Shown: positions 23,803 through 36,185, counted from the first letter of the stretch. The stretch is DNA of 64,000 nucleotides from Stenopsyche tienmushanensis (GCA_008973525.1 WACJ01000132.1:186001-250000); one strand, 5' to 3'. The notes: a model not told the origin generated them from the letters alone. Translations and numbers: made by a program.

Positions 23803-25529
23803 TATAAGCAAAAAAGTGACCTGGAAATTTTTTTCAGGATGAATTTACTGAGAGAAGTCCATACACAAAATTAAATGGGGTCGAAATACAATATTTAATA
23901 CAAATTGAGATCAAACTTCAATTCGAAAAGCATTTTAATCAGAAATCCATCCAGGACCTTTGACTTGTTTATAGTTAAAATGTATAAACAAATTTATCAT
24001 ACTCATTATAACCTAATAGGCACTTAAATGCACGGACACCAATTATGTAAATATTCAACGCTCTAAAGTAATTAAAGATAGAATTTCTCCAATATTTTAA
24101 AGCGCAAACAAAGTCGCCGGGCTGAAAAAAAAAGTGCGATTTTTCCACGTTTTATGGCGACCAAATATTTATTCGAACTGGGTCGTATCAAAGGCGTTCG
24201 CTTTTAAATCTATTTATAATATGGTTGCGGATTATTTCTTAACCTTCACCCGTTGGTCTATCAACGGCATTATACATTAAAATACTTCATCGCACGCACG
24301 TTATTACATCAAAACAAATGTGCCTTGATTATATTTTAGGCATGCACAGAATGTCTGCGCTTAAAATTTCGACTCATGGTCGATAAATTTAGAACTTGGG
24401 GCGGAATATTCAGCGATGTTTGAATCTGTGGGCGTGGCCAAATTTGGATGTTTTGATCGTTCGGCGGAAGCTGACATTTTCAAAAAATTGAGCGCTCGGC
24501 GCATGCGCGAAATTGCTCACGATCAGTTGTTAAATACGATGAATTATTCAAATCTTCAACGCCTCTGCTCTGTACAAACGCTATTATGATGGCATGATTA
24601 TAAATAATTAAAGAATTTTGCTCATAAAAGGACGGAATTCCATGTCTAATTTTTTTTATGTGCATTTACGAATGAATTGGATCAAAACATTTTCCATATT
24701 CTAGATTAGCTTTGTTCATGTTTAAATTGTTGCGTTAATTACGCATTCATATGTTAAATCGAAAATTATCCAAACATAACCTTCAAATAAGACGATCAAT
24801 CCGCCGCCATTCAAATCCGTTTGACAGGTGCGCTGTCCTTCGTATGTGTTATTTGGCCATAACACACGTTTTATAAATTCGTCCGAGATGAAAATCGCAT
24901 TTTTTTCCGTCGCGCAAATGAGTCACCCCTCTTCCTATTTGCACAACGGCATTTTTCGTAAACATCACGATCAATACAAAAATAAACGTCCGCCAGCGCG
25001 GATATATTAAAACGAAAAAAAGTTATATTTATTGTCAAATGCCGCGTCGGTGGCCTTCGAGGATCCCAAGTGACATTTATCTAGTCGAGACAAACAGGCC
25101 GTGTATAATTTACAAGTCACTGAACTTTAATAATAAAGTCAATAAAACCGCGCCGTTTTGTGCGAAAATAGCTCCCTAAAAATGATAGCATCGTAACAAT
25201 TGGACGCCGTGTATATAAAGCGGCGTCGGCGTCGTGCCTGTCGATGAATAATGTTATTGAAATTGTCCAATTTCGAGATATTGGCGATGCTTGTGAGTAG
25301 TTCATTGGATTACGTGATATCTTGATCAAACAATTTTTTATTATTGCAAAAAATATGTGGAAAATCAACAACAATTTGCATTCAAGCTGGTATTTATTTA
25401 TATTGTATTTAGAATGGCATTTAATTTTTTTTTAAGTATACGTCATTGATATCCAAGTATTTTGACCAATATATTAATGCATATATATTTATTTATGCGC
25501 ATAATGAAATGTGTTTTTTATTTGTGAAT
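23803..25529. other. AT-rich intergenic DNA, no gene seen
   Basis: No coding, RNA or transposon signal that I can support. Short open frames here lack recognisable content. Confidence 0.3.
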
Positions 25530-26089
25530 TTAACCCTTCTGTTCATAAAATGGTCTGGCCAGACCTTTTTGCTTTTGCGATGAGTTTTTTTTTAATAGGA
25601 GCTATGTATAGATTTTACCAGATCTCCCTGACTTTGTCAATTGAAGGGTTTTATTAATAAGACTAGAATTAAAGAAAGAGGTCTGACCAGACCCAGATTA
25701 TTTTTTCATAGAATTCACGTTTTTCTTCATGTTTCATAAGGAAATTTTAATCCTTTCGATCCATAAAATATTATGCATTTTTACCTATGTAATAAGAAAT
25801 CCTTTCACATCATACTCTGTACAAAAAGGTATCACCACTATCCTCAGAGAACGACTTTAGGCTGCTTAAACAGCAACTCGTCTCCGTGGCCAAGTACTAC
25901 AAATGACCAAACCAATACGAGTACCATGCTGAAGGTAGTGCTCCTGTAGTTCGTCATCTGCTACATGCCCCTTCAAACTGAGATTGGACTTGTGGTGAGA
26001 GTGACTTCACGTAGAGTTCCCTTGAACTTAGTATAACCCATTCCTTCCTCTTCCAACACACCTCTGGATGCACATGGTCTTTTTTTTGT

Positions 26090-26985
26090 TTGCGAAGGGG
26101 GCAATCTTCAAAAGATACCACTATTCTGGTGGTAGTGTGGGATTCTTACCCACTAAGCCCCCCCTCCTCTTCAGCTGTCACCCGGCTACTAATTAAGTAT
26201 TGCACAAGAGTGGCATCGACGTGTCCCTCACGAGTTCTCCATTCGTCTCTTTCTGGGTGTCATTCTACTGGTATTGTTCGTTGTCTTGTACGTTCAGCAC
26301 CCACCTTTTGCCACATAGAGCACGTTGTGTATTTGCACCACGCATTCCATGCCCTAGCAATTAAAATTGAAGGTACCATGTTGCTAGGGGAGAGCGAGCT
26401 GATTCCCAGCTCTTCTCATAGGATGCCCCTTTCGGTGATCCATGCTGGGCAGACAAATGTCGTGTGTGCAGCATCGTTGTACTCCACTCCGCAGTGGTGG
26501 CACTTCAGGCCGATCACTTTACCTTTTGTGTAGCTATCTAAACAGCCATGCCCGGTGATGACCAGGATCAAGTGGTAGGACGGTTGACCTTATTTCCTGG
26601 CTACTCAGGTTCGGTATTAGCTCGTGCGTCCACCGACCTTTATCGGAGTTGTCTCATCGGGACTACCACGCCGCCATGGTGCTCGCCACTCTGATTGCGC
26701 TCCTTCTTTGGGCTCTAACCATGTTGAGCCTGGCCCTTTCAATGTGTAGTGCCTCGGTCAATATCAGCGTGCCATACAATAGTACCGAGTGCACTACCTC
26801 GCTGTAGAGTCGCCTCTTGTTTGTTTTTGGGCCACCAATGTCGGACATCAATCTATCCAGATTCTCCGTGATGCTGGCCGCCTTCTGCACATAGTCTAAA
26901 ACCGGTCTTCCTGCGGGAACCTCGCCTCCTTTGGAGGGAGCAGAATGAAGGGGAAGGACACTTTCGCGCTCTGCGCGTAGTGTTT
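26090..26985 (-). pseudogene. R1-clade LINE, 3' half of ORF2, decayed
   Basis: Minus-strand translation gives the end of the reverse transcriptase (ENLDRLMSDIGGPKTNKRRL, YSEVVHSVLLYG, RARLNMVRAQRRSAIRVAS), followed by a Cys/His knuckle in CHHCGVEYNDAAHTTFVCPA and then WITERGIL. This order is characteristic of R1-type LINEs. Stops and frameshifts are frequent. LINE-like sequence seems to continue to about 25800. It lies inside the piggyBac element. The plus-strand open frame 26090-26533 is its antisense shadow. Confidence 0.8.
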
Positions 26986-27000
26986 CCCGTGGGGTTAGAA

Positions 27001-27292
27001 TTCCAGTGATTTAGAAAGAACATTCTTACACGTTGAGCTCGGGGACAAACAGATGAAGAGTGCGGAGAGTTTGAGTTTGAAGAGAAACAAAGACAGTGAT
27101 AGTATATTGCAGATCGTAGATTGTAAATGGGAGACAGAGACGGAAATAGTATGATATAATGAATCGATTTCAAGTGTATTGTTTATGTTTACTGAAATTG
27201 CTGAATATTGTGTGCTATCGACAGTGTTTATTTGTTTATATACAAACTTCATACACGCTGCGACGGTTCTGACAGATAAGTGGATTTGTACG
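27001..27292 (+). repeat. dispersed repeat T, copy 2
   Basis: Second copy of the repeat at 23256-23511, here lying between the LINE fragment and the surviving piggyBac transposase end. The copies differ by substitutions and small indels. Confidence 0.6.
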
Positions 27293-27844
27293 GATGATAA
27301 ATAGCGGACATACAAATATAGCATCTAAATTTGTGATAATTTAAAATTAGCTCACTACTCAAAGGGTAAAGACGCTGTCTGTTTGATATCGTTTTTCTTT
27401 TGTGCATCGGACATAAAAGATTGCAGCGTTTTTCCACAATATGCTGGATATTGCAGCATTGGTATCATTCACAGTTTATAAGAATTTAAATCAGAAAACT
27501 AATCATCCCAACGATGTACGCCAAAAATATCAGCTGATGACACCAAATGTAGAAGAAAATATGAACATAAAAATGAATATGTTAAAAAATGGTCATGCAG
27601 AATTGGCCCGATGAACGACAAGCTACAAAGAAAACTCCAATTTATATGCAGCAATGTGAGGAACCAGTTTTTCAACAGCATTTTCAGCAATTTTAAATGT
27701 GTCAAGTATGCGTAAATGAGTGATAAGTTTTGTATCGTTCGATTTTAATTTTTTCATCCATTTCCATACAAAAAATATGAGTGTCCAGCCAGACCCATTT
27801 CATAAACGACATTTAATAGAAACATTCATTGACAGAAGGGTTAA

Positions 27845-28805
27845 CAGTGATCTGTTTTTCTAAGTGGGGCCATTTGGCGCCATGTATTTAGCATTTCGCG
27901 CTGAAAATAAATGCTTTCATTTTTTTATCAGACGCATAAAATGTATTTAGAACTTTTTATAGTTGTTTGGTTGTCTTCATTCATCAAAGCGTAGTTATTT
28001 TTTTTTTTTTCAAATATTATATAATAAAGTCAATGTGTTAAACTTTCTAACTAAATCTCACCACAATATGTTTTTTGCGTTTAGATCGACGAAGAAAAGA
28101 ATGTGAACTGTGTCTTAACAACTTTCTATATAATTTTAATTGAATGTGTAATATCTTAAGGCATCAAATGGCTACCATTGTCATTTCAAAAAGCTAACCT
28201 CAATGTGTACAAAAAACGGTTAATGACAATCGTTTATAAATTGGTTATATCTGACATGAAACATGTTCCTGTTTTATCTCCTCAATTGATAAGAGAAATA
28301 AAGAACATCTTATCAATAATGTAGCGCATGTACTTTATAGAAAACATAAATAACAGAGAGCAGCTGACGTCCATTTCTATTATATCTGATATTTCTTTTC
28401 GACAATTTGTCGTTTTAGAGTTTATCTGACATGTGGGGCGATAACACGTGGTAAACAATACAGATATAGTTTTTTTCGCAGATATGTTTTTAGGTCAATC
28501 ACTTTTGAGTACAAACTTTAACCGTTTAATTCCGGTGCATTTATTTTTAATGCTGATAATAAAATGTTTACAGCAGTAGCAGATTCTAGACAGGATAACA
28601 AATTGGCACTGAAATCATAAATATCGAGAAAAAATAGAAATAACCTACCAACACATAAAGTTGAACAGCACAAAATAAAATAAAAAGATTTCAAAAATCC
28701 AAATATTTTAGCTGCACTTCCTTTTATACTATTATAATATATGCTTTAAAATATTATACAAATATGGTTCCAAAAGTACCCGATGATCGATATAAAGTGT
28801 CTAGA
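27845..28805. other. AT-rich spacer, no gene seen
   Basis: No feature supported. Confidence 0.3.
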
Positions 28806-28813
28806 CTCTAGAG

Positions 28814-29624
28814 CAGTGTTTCCTAACCTTTTTAGTCTCATTACCCCTTTAACCTATCAGGAAAACTGATTTTACCCCCCTTTAAATTTTTTTTGAAGAA
28901 AACAACATATAAAATACATACAAATAGCTTTTATTTATCATGAACTTGCACAAACCTATAGGAAATTACTTTACTTAGTTAGGTTTAGTTTCACCCAATG
29001 CACATTCTTAGAGCTATCAGCTATAATAGGATATTCAGCACCTACTTTTCATCAAAATGTACAGAAGTCATAGTTTTGAAATTCCACTTCTTTGAAAATG
29101 CTATTCTGGAGTAGTCTGAGAAATTCTACTTTGGCTGACACATCTTCATCTTTAAAAATTTCATCAGCCAACTCCTTGTGAACATTCTCGAAATGTTCTT
29201 TAAGTTTGCTTGGTTTCATGCTCTCTGTACCAAGAACTTACATATAACACACTGAGTATTTTCCATATTCCTGTCAACAATATTCGTGAAACCCCATTTT
29301 AGAAATGCTTCTTTATACAGGTGCTTTTTTCCAGAAGCAGAAGTCATTTCTCTTAAAATACTGTCACAAATGCAAATTAATGCTCGAGTAAATTGAAACT
29401 GTATCGTCTCCATCTCTCGTCTCTTCATTCCTCTCCTTGCGAGAAGGATTACTAGAAAGTCATTAGAACACAGTGAGAGACTTCTTGGAAGAGAGTGTAA
29501 GCCATATGACGCTCATGTCATTTTCTTATTATATCTACTTACTAAAAATGAATATTGTCATTACCCCCGCCGAAAAGCCTTTTTACCCCTCGGGGGGTAA
29601 TTCCCCCCAGGTTAGGAACCACTG
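28814..29624 (-). mobile_element. non-autonomous hAT element with BED-finger remnant
   Basis: An exact 8-bp duplication CTCTAGAG flanks it (28806-28813 and 29625-29632). Ends CAGTGTTTCCTAACCT and, inverted, CAGTGGTTCCTAACCT differ by two bases in 16. The minus strand from 29430 encodes the start of a ZBED5-like transposase: YKEAFLKWGFTNIVDRNMEN, then TQCVICKFLVQRA (the Cys pair of a BED finger), an in-frame stop, then KPSKLKEHFENVHKELADEI with the His pair. The remaining transposase, including its DDE and dimerization domains, is deleted. The target and CAGTG ends are typical of the hAT superfamily; the Buster group is likely from the TA-centred target. Confidence 0.9.
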
Positions 29625-29632
29625 CTCTAGAG

Positions 29633-30110
29633 GCTATATTGCTTCCGTGATCGTACAGATCATAGAAAATGCCGAAAAAGCCCTAAAAGAGGACGAAGTG
29701 GCCATAAGGTTTGTATGTCCAATTGGTCCGCTTTTCAGACCGCTTATATGGCGAATGAGCGCCTCGCGATCGGATTCCATACCTGAACGTGTCTACAGAA
29801 CGATTACAAACTCTCATTGTGAAACGCAGCTGTTTGATGAAGACTGATCGGGTAGGCTATTTAAATTTTACAATTGGTCGAAAATATAGTTGTTTTAATT
29901 TTATTGTGGGCTTATGCCGGCTGGGTCCGGTCAATGTTTAACCGATAACGAAAAAATGATTAATTAGACATCTTGGTTTATATTATAAAAACGAACAGTC
30001 AATCAGTGTTGATTCATATAAAGTAGAATGATTAAATTAAATAAAAACCATGTGCAACTCTCGACTGGATCGGTATTTTGCGTTTTGCGCCCCAAGCCCA
30101 GTTGCGCCTG
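29633..30110 (+). mobile_element. composite mariner remnant, copy C (tail only)
   Basis: Starts at the edge of the hAT element and carries the family-specific blocks GCTTCCGTGATCGTACAG, CTAAAAGAGGACG, the GGTCCGCTTTTCAGACC block, and the terminal CGACTGGATCGGTATTTTGC ... CCCAGTTGCGC. No transposase part remains here, so the hAT probably interrupted or lies next to it. Confidence 0.7.
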
Positions 30111-30114
30111 GAAT

Positions 30115-30750
30115 AAAATATCGTGCGCAAAAAACCTAAACTTTTCCAGCTGATATTTGCGTTTTTTGTTGCTATGGGTGGTTTTCGCCAGTTGCTGTCT
30201 ACTCAATTGAGTGTTTGGCGATGTTTCACAGCAATAAAGCCGAGTTTTTGCATCAATTCGGGATGAAACATGGGTCCACCACTTCACATCTGAGGCAAAG
30301 GAACATGAGGACCCTCCACTGACCCGAGCTATTTATTGGTTCAGTTATTCGGACCTCAGGTACGCATTTATTCCCGAAAACGCCTCAAAAAGCCAACGAA
30401 AAAAGAGGACGGAGTGGCCGTAAGGTCTGCGTATCCAAATGGTCCGCTTTTCGGACCGCTGACATAACGAATGGACCTTATACCAAAACATGTCTACATT
30501 ACGATTACGAATTCTCATTACAAAATGAAATTGTCCAAAGAAAATTTCACTAATTTTTCCTTCGTAGGTCCAATGTTTAAGCGATAACGAAGAAAAGAAG
30601 GATCAGACAACTTTGTATATATTATAAAAACGAACGGAGTCAGTCAGTGTTGATTCATATAAAATAAAATGATTAAATAAAATAAAAATCATGTGCAACT
30701 CTCGACTGGGTCGGTGTTTTGCGTTTTGCGCTCCAAGCCCAGTTGCGCCC
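30115..30750 (+). mobile_element. composite mariner remnant, copy D
   Basis: Follows copy C in tandem and the same orientation. It preserves the best catalytic-core piece of the family: CLAMFHSNKAEFLHQ, then after a frameshift RDETWVHHFTSEAKEHEDP (30259-30310), where D and E of DETW are the first catalytic region of mariner. The tail follows from about 30320 and ends at CCCAGTTGCGCC. Stops prevent expression. Confidence 0.8.
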
Positions 30751-30770
30751 TTTATATTTTCTGGAATAAT

Positions 30771-32338
30771 CACCGAATTCACGCGTTTAAAATCAGCAAA
30801 CCACTCATTTACCATTCGTCTTGATGGAAGATTCTGTAAAATTTGTCAGCAGTATTTTTCTTATTAAGAAACAATAGTTTATCAACACACAAAAAAATAA
30901 ATTTATGCATTGTTTTGAAAATGACAAAAGAGGGTCGCCACAGTTATTGGTGAAATAAAAATGTCAGATTGTTGTGAAATTTTGACACGTATTATTTGAA
31001 GATTTGTACATACTTCTTTAAAATCGTATGGATTTGTCAATAGTGGCACCAACTATTATATGTATACGTTATCCTTCGAATTTATTGGATTAAATCAAAA
31101 GCTATGAAGGTTCAGGATCTATATTCAATTAAGCATAAGGAAGCAATTACAATAAAAACAGTAAATAAAATTGATGCCGGTTTATCGCTTGAATATCGAT
31201 AGATTTTATTGATGGTGTTTGTGGTTATGATCGCCTTCAATTAAGCGCAAATGAGAGCGTGCGAAAATAATGGATTTCTTTCAGGAGGACCTAATATATA
31301 CTTTGGAGATATTATTAACGATACAAGGCCAAACATTTTCACTTGTTGTTTACTCAATAGGGAGGGTTTCTAGTGTACAAACATGGAATTGCTCTCAATG
31401 TTATAAATTTATCTGCAATAACCATCTTCTGTATTCTAAAATGTCATGAAGTCGATTTAAACGAAGATAATCAACTTGGCCGAATACAGAAAATAATGAA
31501 AAATACAAACAATTTATCATGGTCACGCTTCTCGCCGATGAGGAAACAACAAGATATGAATAGAGATGATGGACAAAATTGCTAGGAGTAAGTGGTGCTA
31601 ACAACAACGAATTTGTTTCTAATTTTAGTGCGATCATCACGTTCATCGTTTTGGAGAACATTTTTGTGGGTCACGTTCCTACCGAATCCAAGGCATATAA
31701 ATATTCATTACACAATCCGATAGAGAGAAAAAAACAAGTTTGTGTTTCGTAATCGGGCGTTGTGTAGCGTAGTTGAGTTTTAATTCAATTCAAATGGGAC
31801 TTATAAATAGGTTGTGATCCCCCGATCTTCACAATCATAGGTGGATACAATGAGTGCTCTTCCACGTGGAAACCGCTACCATCAATTTCAATAACAACAC
31901 TAGACAGCTTTTAATAAAGTGGAGCGTGCTCCATCATCAGATAACCGCAGCTATTTCATACGAGCACCGCTCAAATCAGCACAATCAATCTTGCCAAAAA
32001 ACACCTCAATCATTGCTGATATCACCTTTTTCGTGAACATTTTGTAAATATAGACTAATACTCGGTCCTTATCAATCTCTTTTAGCGGAAGCCATATGGG
32101 GTTATAACAATTATCGCATACAAACAATAATATTGTTGCTCTTTGTGTAGTCTGGATATGTATCACTCATCATCATGATAACAGCGCCCATTGTTAGACA
32201 AAGACATTTCTTTTGTAACATCAGACATAAAAATAAATATCTGATGATTAATCAAAGGCATTCAAATTCTTCATCAGCGTGGTTTCTTGTGCACTACTAG
32301 CATGCCGATTACTGCAGTGAAATGACCACACGCTTAGG
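30771..32338. other. AT-rich spacer, no gene seen
   Basis: Short open frames only (31373-31585 plus, 31401-31661 minus), without recognisable domains. Confidence 0.3.
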
Positions 32339-32346
32339 CTCACAAT

Positions 32347-33602
32347 TAGGTCCGATCCACACTATGGTGCCGTTGACGGCTCGATCTCGCTCCGGTCTCA
32401 GTCCGATCAAATATTCTTACACAAGATACAATCAGAGTATTCACACTGTCGGATCGTTCCAATCCCGTTTTTTTGTATGAGAATATTTGACCGGACCGAG
32501 ACCGAGAGTGAGATCGAACCGCTAGGCCCGATCCACACTATGGTGCCGGTAACGGTTCGATCTCGCTCTCGGTCTCGGTCCGGGTAGTGTGGATCGGACC
32601 TTAGGGAATCCAATCCTGGGATCCAGGACAGTTTTAAGTGCGCATGAATCCCGGGAATAGTTAACGTAATCCCGAAAAATTCGGAATTGAATTTTTTATC
32701 TAACAGAAATCGTACACCTCACCAGCACGTTGAAGGCTACTAAATCAAGAATTTCCCGCCGAAATCTGGACGCTTAGAAACAGTGGCGTAACTACTAATT
32801 GGCGAGCTTAGGCGACGCCTAGGAGCAGTAACTGTCTAATCTATGTATACATATATACAGCACGTATGTATATGGTTTTTAAATTGTTATATTAACCTAT
32901 CCCTACCGGTGATGTATTTACTACACATCGACTCTAATAATGGGAATATCGATATGAAATATAATAGATACGGGATTCAGAATTTTTGTATTCCTTCGTA
33001 ATATAATTACGAATCACATCAAAGTATTATAGTATGTAAGTATTCATCTGCGGCGACGGAAATAAATAATTTGTCGGGAAATCGGGAATTTTGCGAGTTT
33101 TAGTCCGTGTTTCAGCCGAAAGGAATTTTATTAGTCACGTTGATGGTGTTATACGAAAATGGGGGCTCATGCGATTAACTCAAATTAGCGTTTAAATATC
33201 TGATGATGATACCTCCAACGAGTATGGAGGCTGAGCGTGCATTTTCAGCGGGAAGTTGCCTGCCTTCCAAAAACAGATCCAGACTAAATGACGAAACACT
33301 CGATGCTTTAATGTTACTTCGAGCATATTTTCAAAATAATATTTGAATTTTTTAGTATTTTATTTATCTATTTTTGAATTGTATTTTTATATTTTCTTAA
33401 ATAAATAAAATTCCTTCGCCTTCAAATTATTTTTTATATAATTAAAAAATGGACTTATTAGTCATTTTTGACCAAATTTATCAATGTAATTTCTTAAACT
33501 AATGAAAATCTCGGTCCCGGGATTCTGGGACAGATTCCGAGATGGTCTAATGTAATCCCGAAATCCTGAGATCGAAATTTTGTTTCGGGATTGGATTCCC
33601 TA
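32347..33602 (+). mobile_element. hAT element with C-terminal transposase remnant
   Basis: An exact 8-bp duplication CTCACAAT lies at 32339-32346 and 33603-33610, bracketing the MITE plus the hAT. The hAT ends share an exact 15-bp inverted repeat TAGGGAATCCAATCC (32602-32616; right end 33588-33602). The plus strand at about 33213-33346 encodes TSMEAERAFSAGSCLPSKNR and RLNDETLDALMLLRAYFQNN, the hAT C-terminal dimerization region. The rest is degenerate. A CAGTGGCGTAACTA block near 32780 may be the end of a second, nested hAT-like repeat. Confidence 0.88.
32349..32600. mobile_element. PIF/Harbinger-type MITE, rearranged double copy
   Basis: Ends GGTCCGATCCACACTA and TAGTGTGGATCGGACC are exact inverted repeats, flanked by TTA on both sides (32346-32348 and 32601-32603), the target typical of PIF/Harbinger. 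Inside, a second end-like block GGCCCGATCCACACTATGG (about 32526) follows a truncated copy, and the GATCTCGCTC / GAGACCGAGAGTGAGATC arms are inverted. It looks like one truncated copy fused to one internally deleted copy. No coding capacity. It sits at the extreme left tip of a hAT element. Confidence 0.8.
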
Positions 33603-33610
33603 CTCACAAT

Positions 33611-34780
33611 ATTACTTTTTTCAGCTACTCCGTCATCGGTTGCACTTACAAATTGGGGTTCATATAATCTAGGTATTGATCATTAAAATAAACGTATTAA
33701 ATTATATTCAATTAAAATATCACCCAATAAAGCATTTCTACTAGAAGATAATCCTTTATATGTTCTTGTTCGTGTATCTGTATGTCAAATATTTATCTGT
33801 ACAATAGATTCATACCTTATTTGCACGATTTAATGATGTCTTAAATGAAGATAATATATAAAATTTATATAGTTAAGGACTTTATAAAGAAATTTCATAA
33901 TCAAAAAATGCTGGGATATCTAGCTATGCACGCAAAGATAAATTATAGTTTCTTTCATTTCCTACTTGCTTTGACTTATAATTTTCTTTAAGGTTTTGTT
34001 TGTTTATTACTCTTATCTTTCATAAGCTCTTATCATAATTATGTTTCCACTATTATTTTCTTATCTTTCTTCGTTTTCTTAACAAGAATCTTCAATACTT
34101 CACCGTTTAAAACAATAGGTTGAGATCACTATTTAAATATAGTGGAGAGATAAACCGATCTATTATTTATAATGCAATTTTCTTGCAAAATATATTAGAA
34201 TACGACTAGGTTAATATAGATCATATTGGGTTGGGTTAAATGGGTATTTTTCATATTGAATTTATAAATACTATATGATTGCTGGTGGTTCATGATGGAC
34301 GATTTGGTGATCACTGCTCTAGAGAATGGTCCTATTTTTCATCTATTTTATCTCCTGATTCTTTCAATGCCAGTTAATGAGTTTACCAGATGCTGTAGTG
34401 TTTGCAAAGTACCAAACATTTAATGTCATTATAGGACTTGCCGATAAATACACTGTTAAATATATTTTTTTTTGTAACATTTTGGTTCAAGATTAAGTTC
34501 TAACCGAGTGCAGTCAATTTCTATCTTTGTTTTTTGTCTGGAGGCAACAGAAGATAACTAAACCATCTGCAATTTACATACGAACTCAAACATTTAAATA
34601 AGAAAATACTTACATCCTGTATGTATTGCTGGAATGTATTTAGCTCATTATCAATTGTAAATTGCAAAGATGTGCTTACACATTGAATGTATCGCATTAA
34701 ATCCATGCAAATGGGCGCTTCAAAAACTTTTTAACACTATGTGTACGGTGCCCGTCAATTTAACAGACTATGAACTTCAT
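33611..34780. other. AT-rich spacer, no gene seen
   Basis: No coding or repeat boundary recognised. Confidence 0.3.
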
Positions 34781-35240
34781 GAGCAGTTTCAAATAATGTT
34801 AAGCAAGGCAGGGTCTTCTTCATTCTTCAAATCAGTCTTCTTTGGACAACTTCGTTTTGTAATGAGAATTCGTAATCGTTTTGTAGAGAAGGTCAGTTCA
34901 ATTATGAGGCGTCTATTCGTCATGTCAGCGATCCGAAAAGTGGACCGGTTAGATACACAGGCATTTTCGGGGATAAATGGGCACCTGGGGTCTTCCATGA
35001 TCTGTACGACCATGGAAGCCTTATAATTATAAGTTATAAAATCTATTTAGTTTCTACCCCGCGCCCAGAGCGCAAGTGGCCACTCAAATTTGAGGATGAG
35101 CGCATCTTTGCGGACATGAATATTAAATTCAAATTTTCCACCTTGCTGTGCACTTTTGTTGAGCGGGTTGGGATGATCCTGAATAGCGAAACCAATAAAT
35201 AGCTTGGGTCAGTGGAGGATCAAAATAGAACGGTAAAGTA
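34781..35240 (-). mobile_element. composite mariner remnant, copy E
   Basis: Minus-orientation copy with the shared GATCCGAAAAGTGGACCGGT block near 34930 and TCCATGATCTGTACGACCAT near 34994, extending to a GCTTGGGTCAGTGGAGGATC block near 35205 equivalent to the region just after DETW in copy D. Transposase-coding content is minimal. Confidence 0.65.
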
Positions 35241-36185
35241 AAATAAAAACCACATATACAAAAATTACCGTAAACTTAGTGTTAAATACGTATTTATATT
35301 AAATATAATATTTACTAATTTATTTTCGCCCCTCCCCTTCTATTGTAAGATGCAAATGATGAATACTTTGTATGGAATAACCACGTACTCAATTACCATA
35401 ACAGCTCTTAAATATATGCAACATAATTACCTTGAAATACTATGTTGCTTATGTATACACAATACGTTCAAAAATTAGGATATTTGGCGATGCTATTTTT
35501 GTATCCATTTTTTCATAAATCGATTCATTCAATCGAGCTTGATCAATCAATATTAATGTCCGTTGTTGGAATAATTCATACATTATCGCAAGGAAGGACG
35601 TTTGCTTTCTGGACCTTGCACCATCGATTTATTTCATTTTTTGTTCCACATAGCAACTTCAATATGGATCTAAAGTAGTTATTTTTAATTAAATGCTAAA
35701 CACTCAATCTATTCGATCCGCTTTTATAGCATGGGAAAATTTAAGCTAATTGATTGTATCATTCTATTCTGTTATATTCAAAACGGCCATTGCCAAACTA
35801 CGCATTTTAATAATTGGGAGAAGGTCGCAAATCTGTGAAATACGAAGGTCTTAAATGGCGGTCAATCATAATAGCGATGGGTAACAAATCTTTGGGTCTT
35901 GTAATCATGACCTCATGTTCCATATCAGTCAACGTTTATTTATATGCAATATAACTTTCGCTATCATTTTAGTATTATGAGTGTTCAAACACTTATCAAT
36001 TTAAGCAGATATAGATCGATCCTCCGATTCCAAGAATGATGGGTGGTTTTTATTGGAATCCATTTTTTATAAATGATGAAATTTCCCTGACGCACACTGG
36101 TGATATCTCATATACTGTTTATGTTATTTGTTTTTAAAATAAGGTAGTTTCCCTGCCGCAACCTGTATATTACGAAGTTACACAT
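35241..36185. other. AT-rich spacer, no gene seen
   Basis: A 78-residue open frame at 35442-35678 has no recognisable homology and no splice context I can support. Confidence 0.3.

Larger units (their letters stand above)
25534..27840 (+). mobile_element. piggyBac element broken by an R1 LINE insertion
   Basis: TTAA flanks both ends (25530-25533 and 27841-27844) and each end starts CCCTTCTGT. The 14-bp palindrome GGTCTGGCCAGACC (25552-25565) recurs with one change at 25680-25693 and in inverted, weaker form near 27783-27795, giving subterminal repeats on both sides. Plus-strand translation at about 27440-27500 reads FFHNMLDIAALVSFTVYKN, the C-terminal part of the DDE_Tnp_1_7 transposase. Nearly all the catalytic domain is missing; LINE sequence (about 25800-26985) and repeat T (27001-27292) occupy the space. 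The end pair, target and orientation agree, so I regard it as one element with nested insertions. Confidence 0.85.

Noticed and set aside
26090..26533. 147-codon plus-strand open frame
   Set aside because: It is the antisense of the R1 LINE C-terminal region, which reads as real protein on the minus strand.
29473..29847. 124-codon plus-strand frame
   Set aside because: It crosses the right end of the hAT element into mariner copy C, so it is a chance fusion of two transposons.
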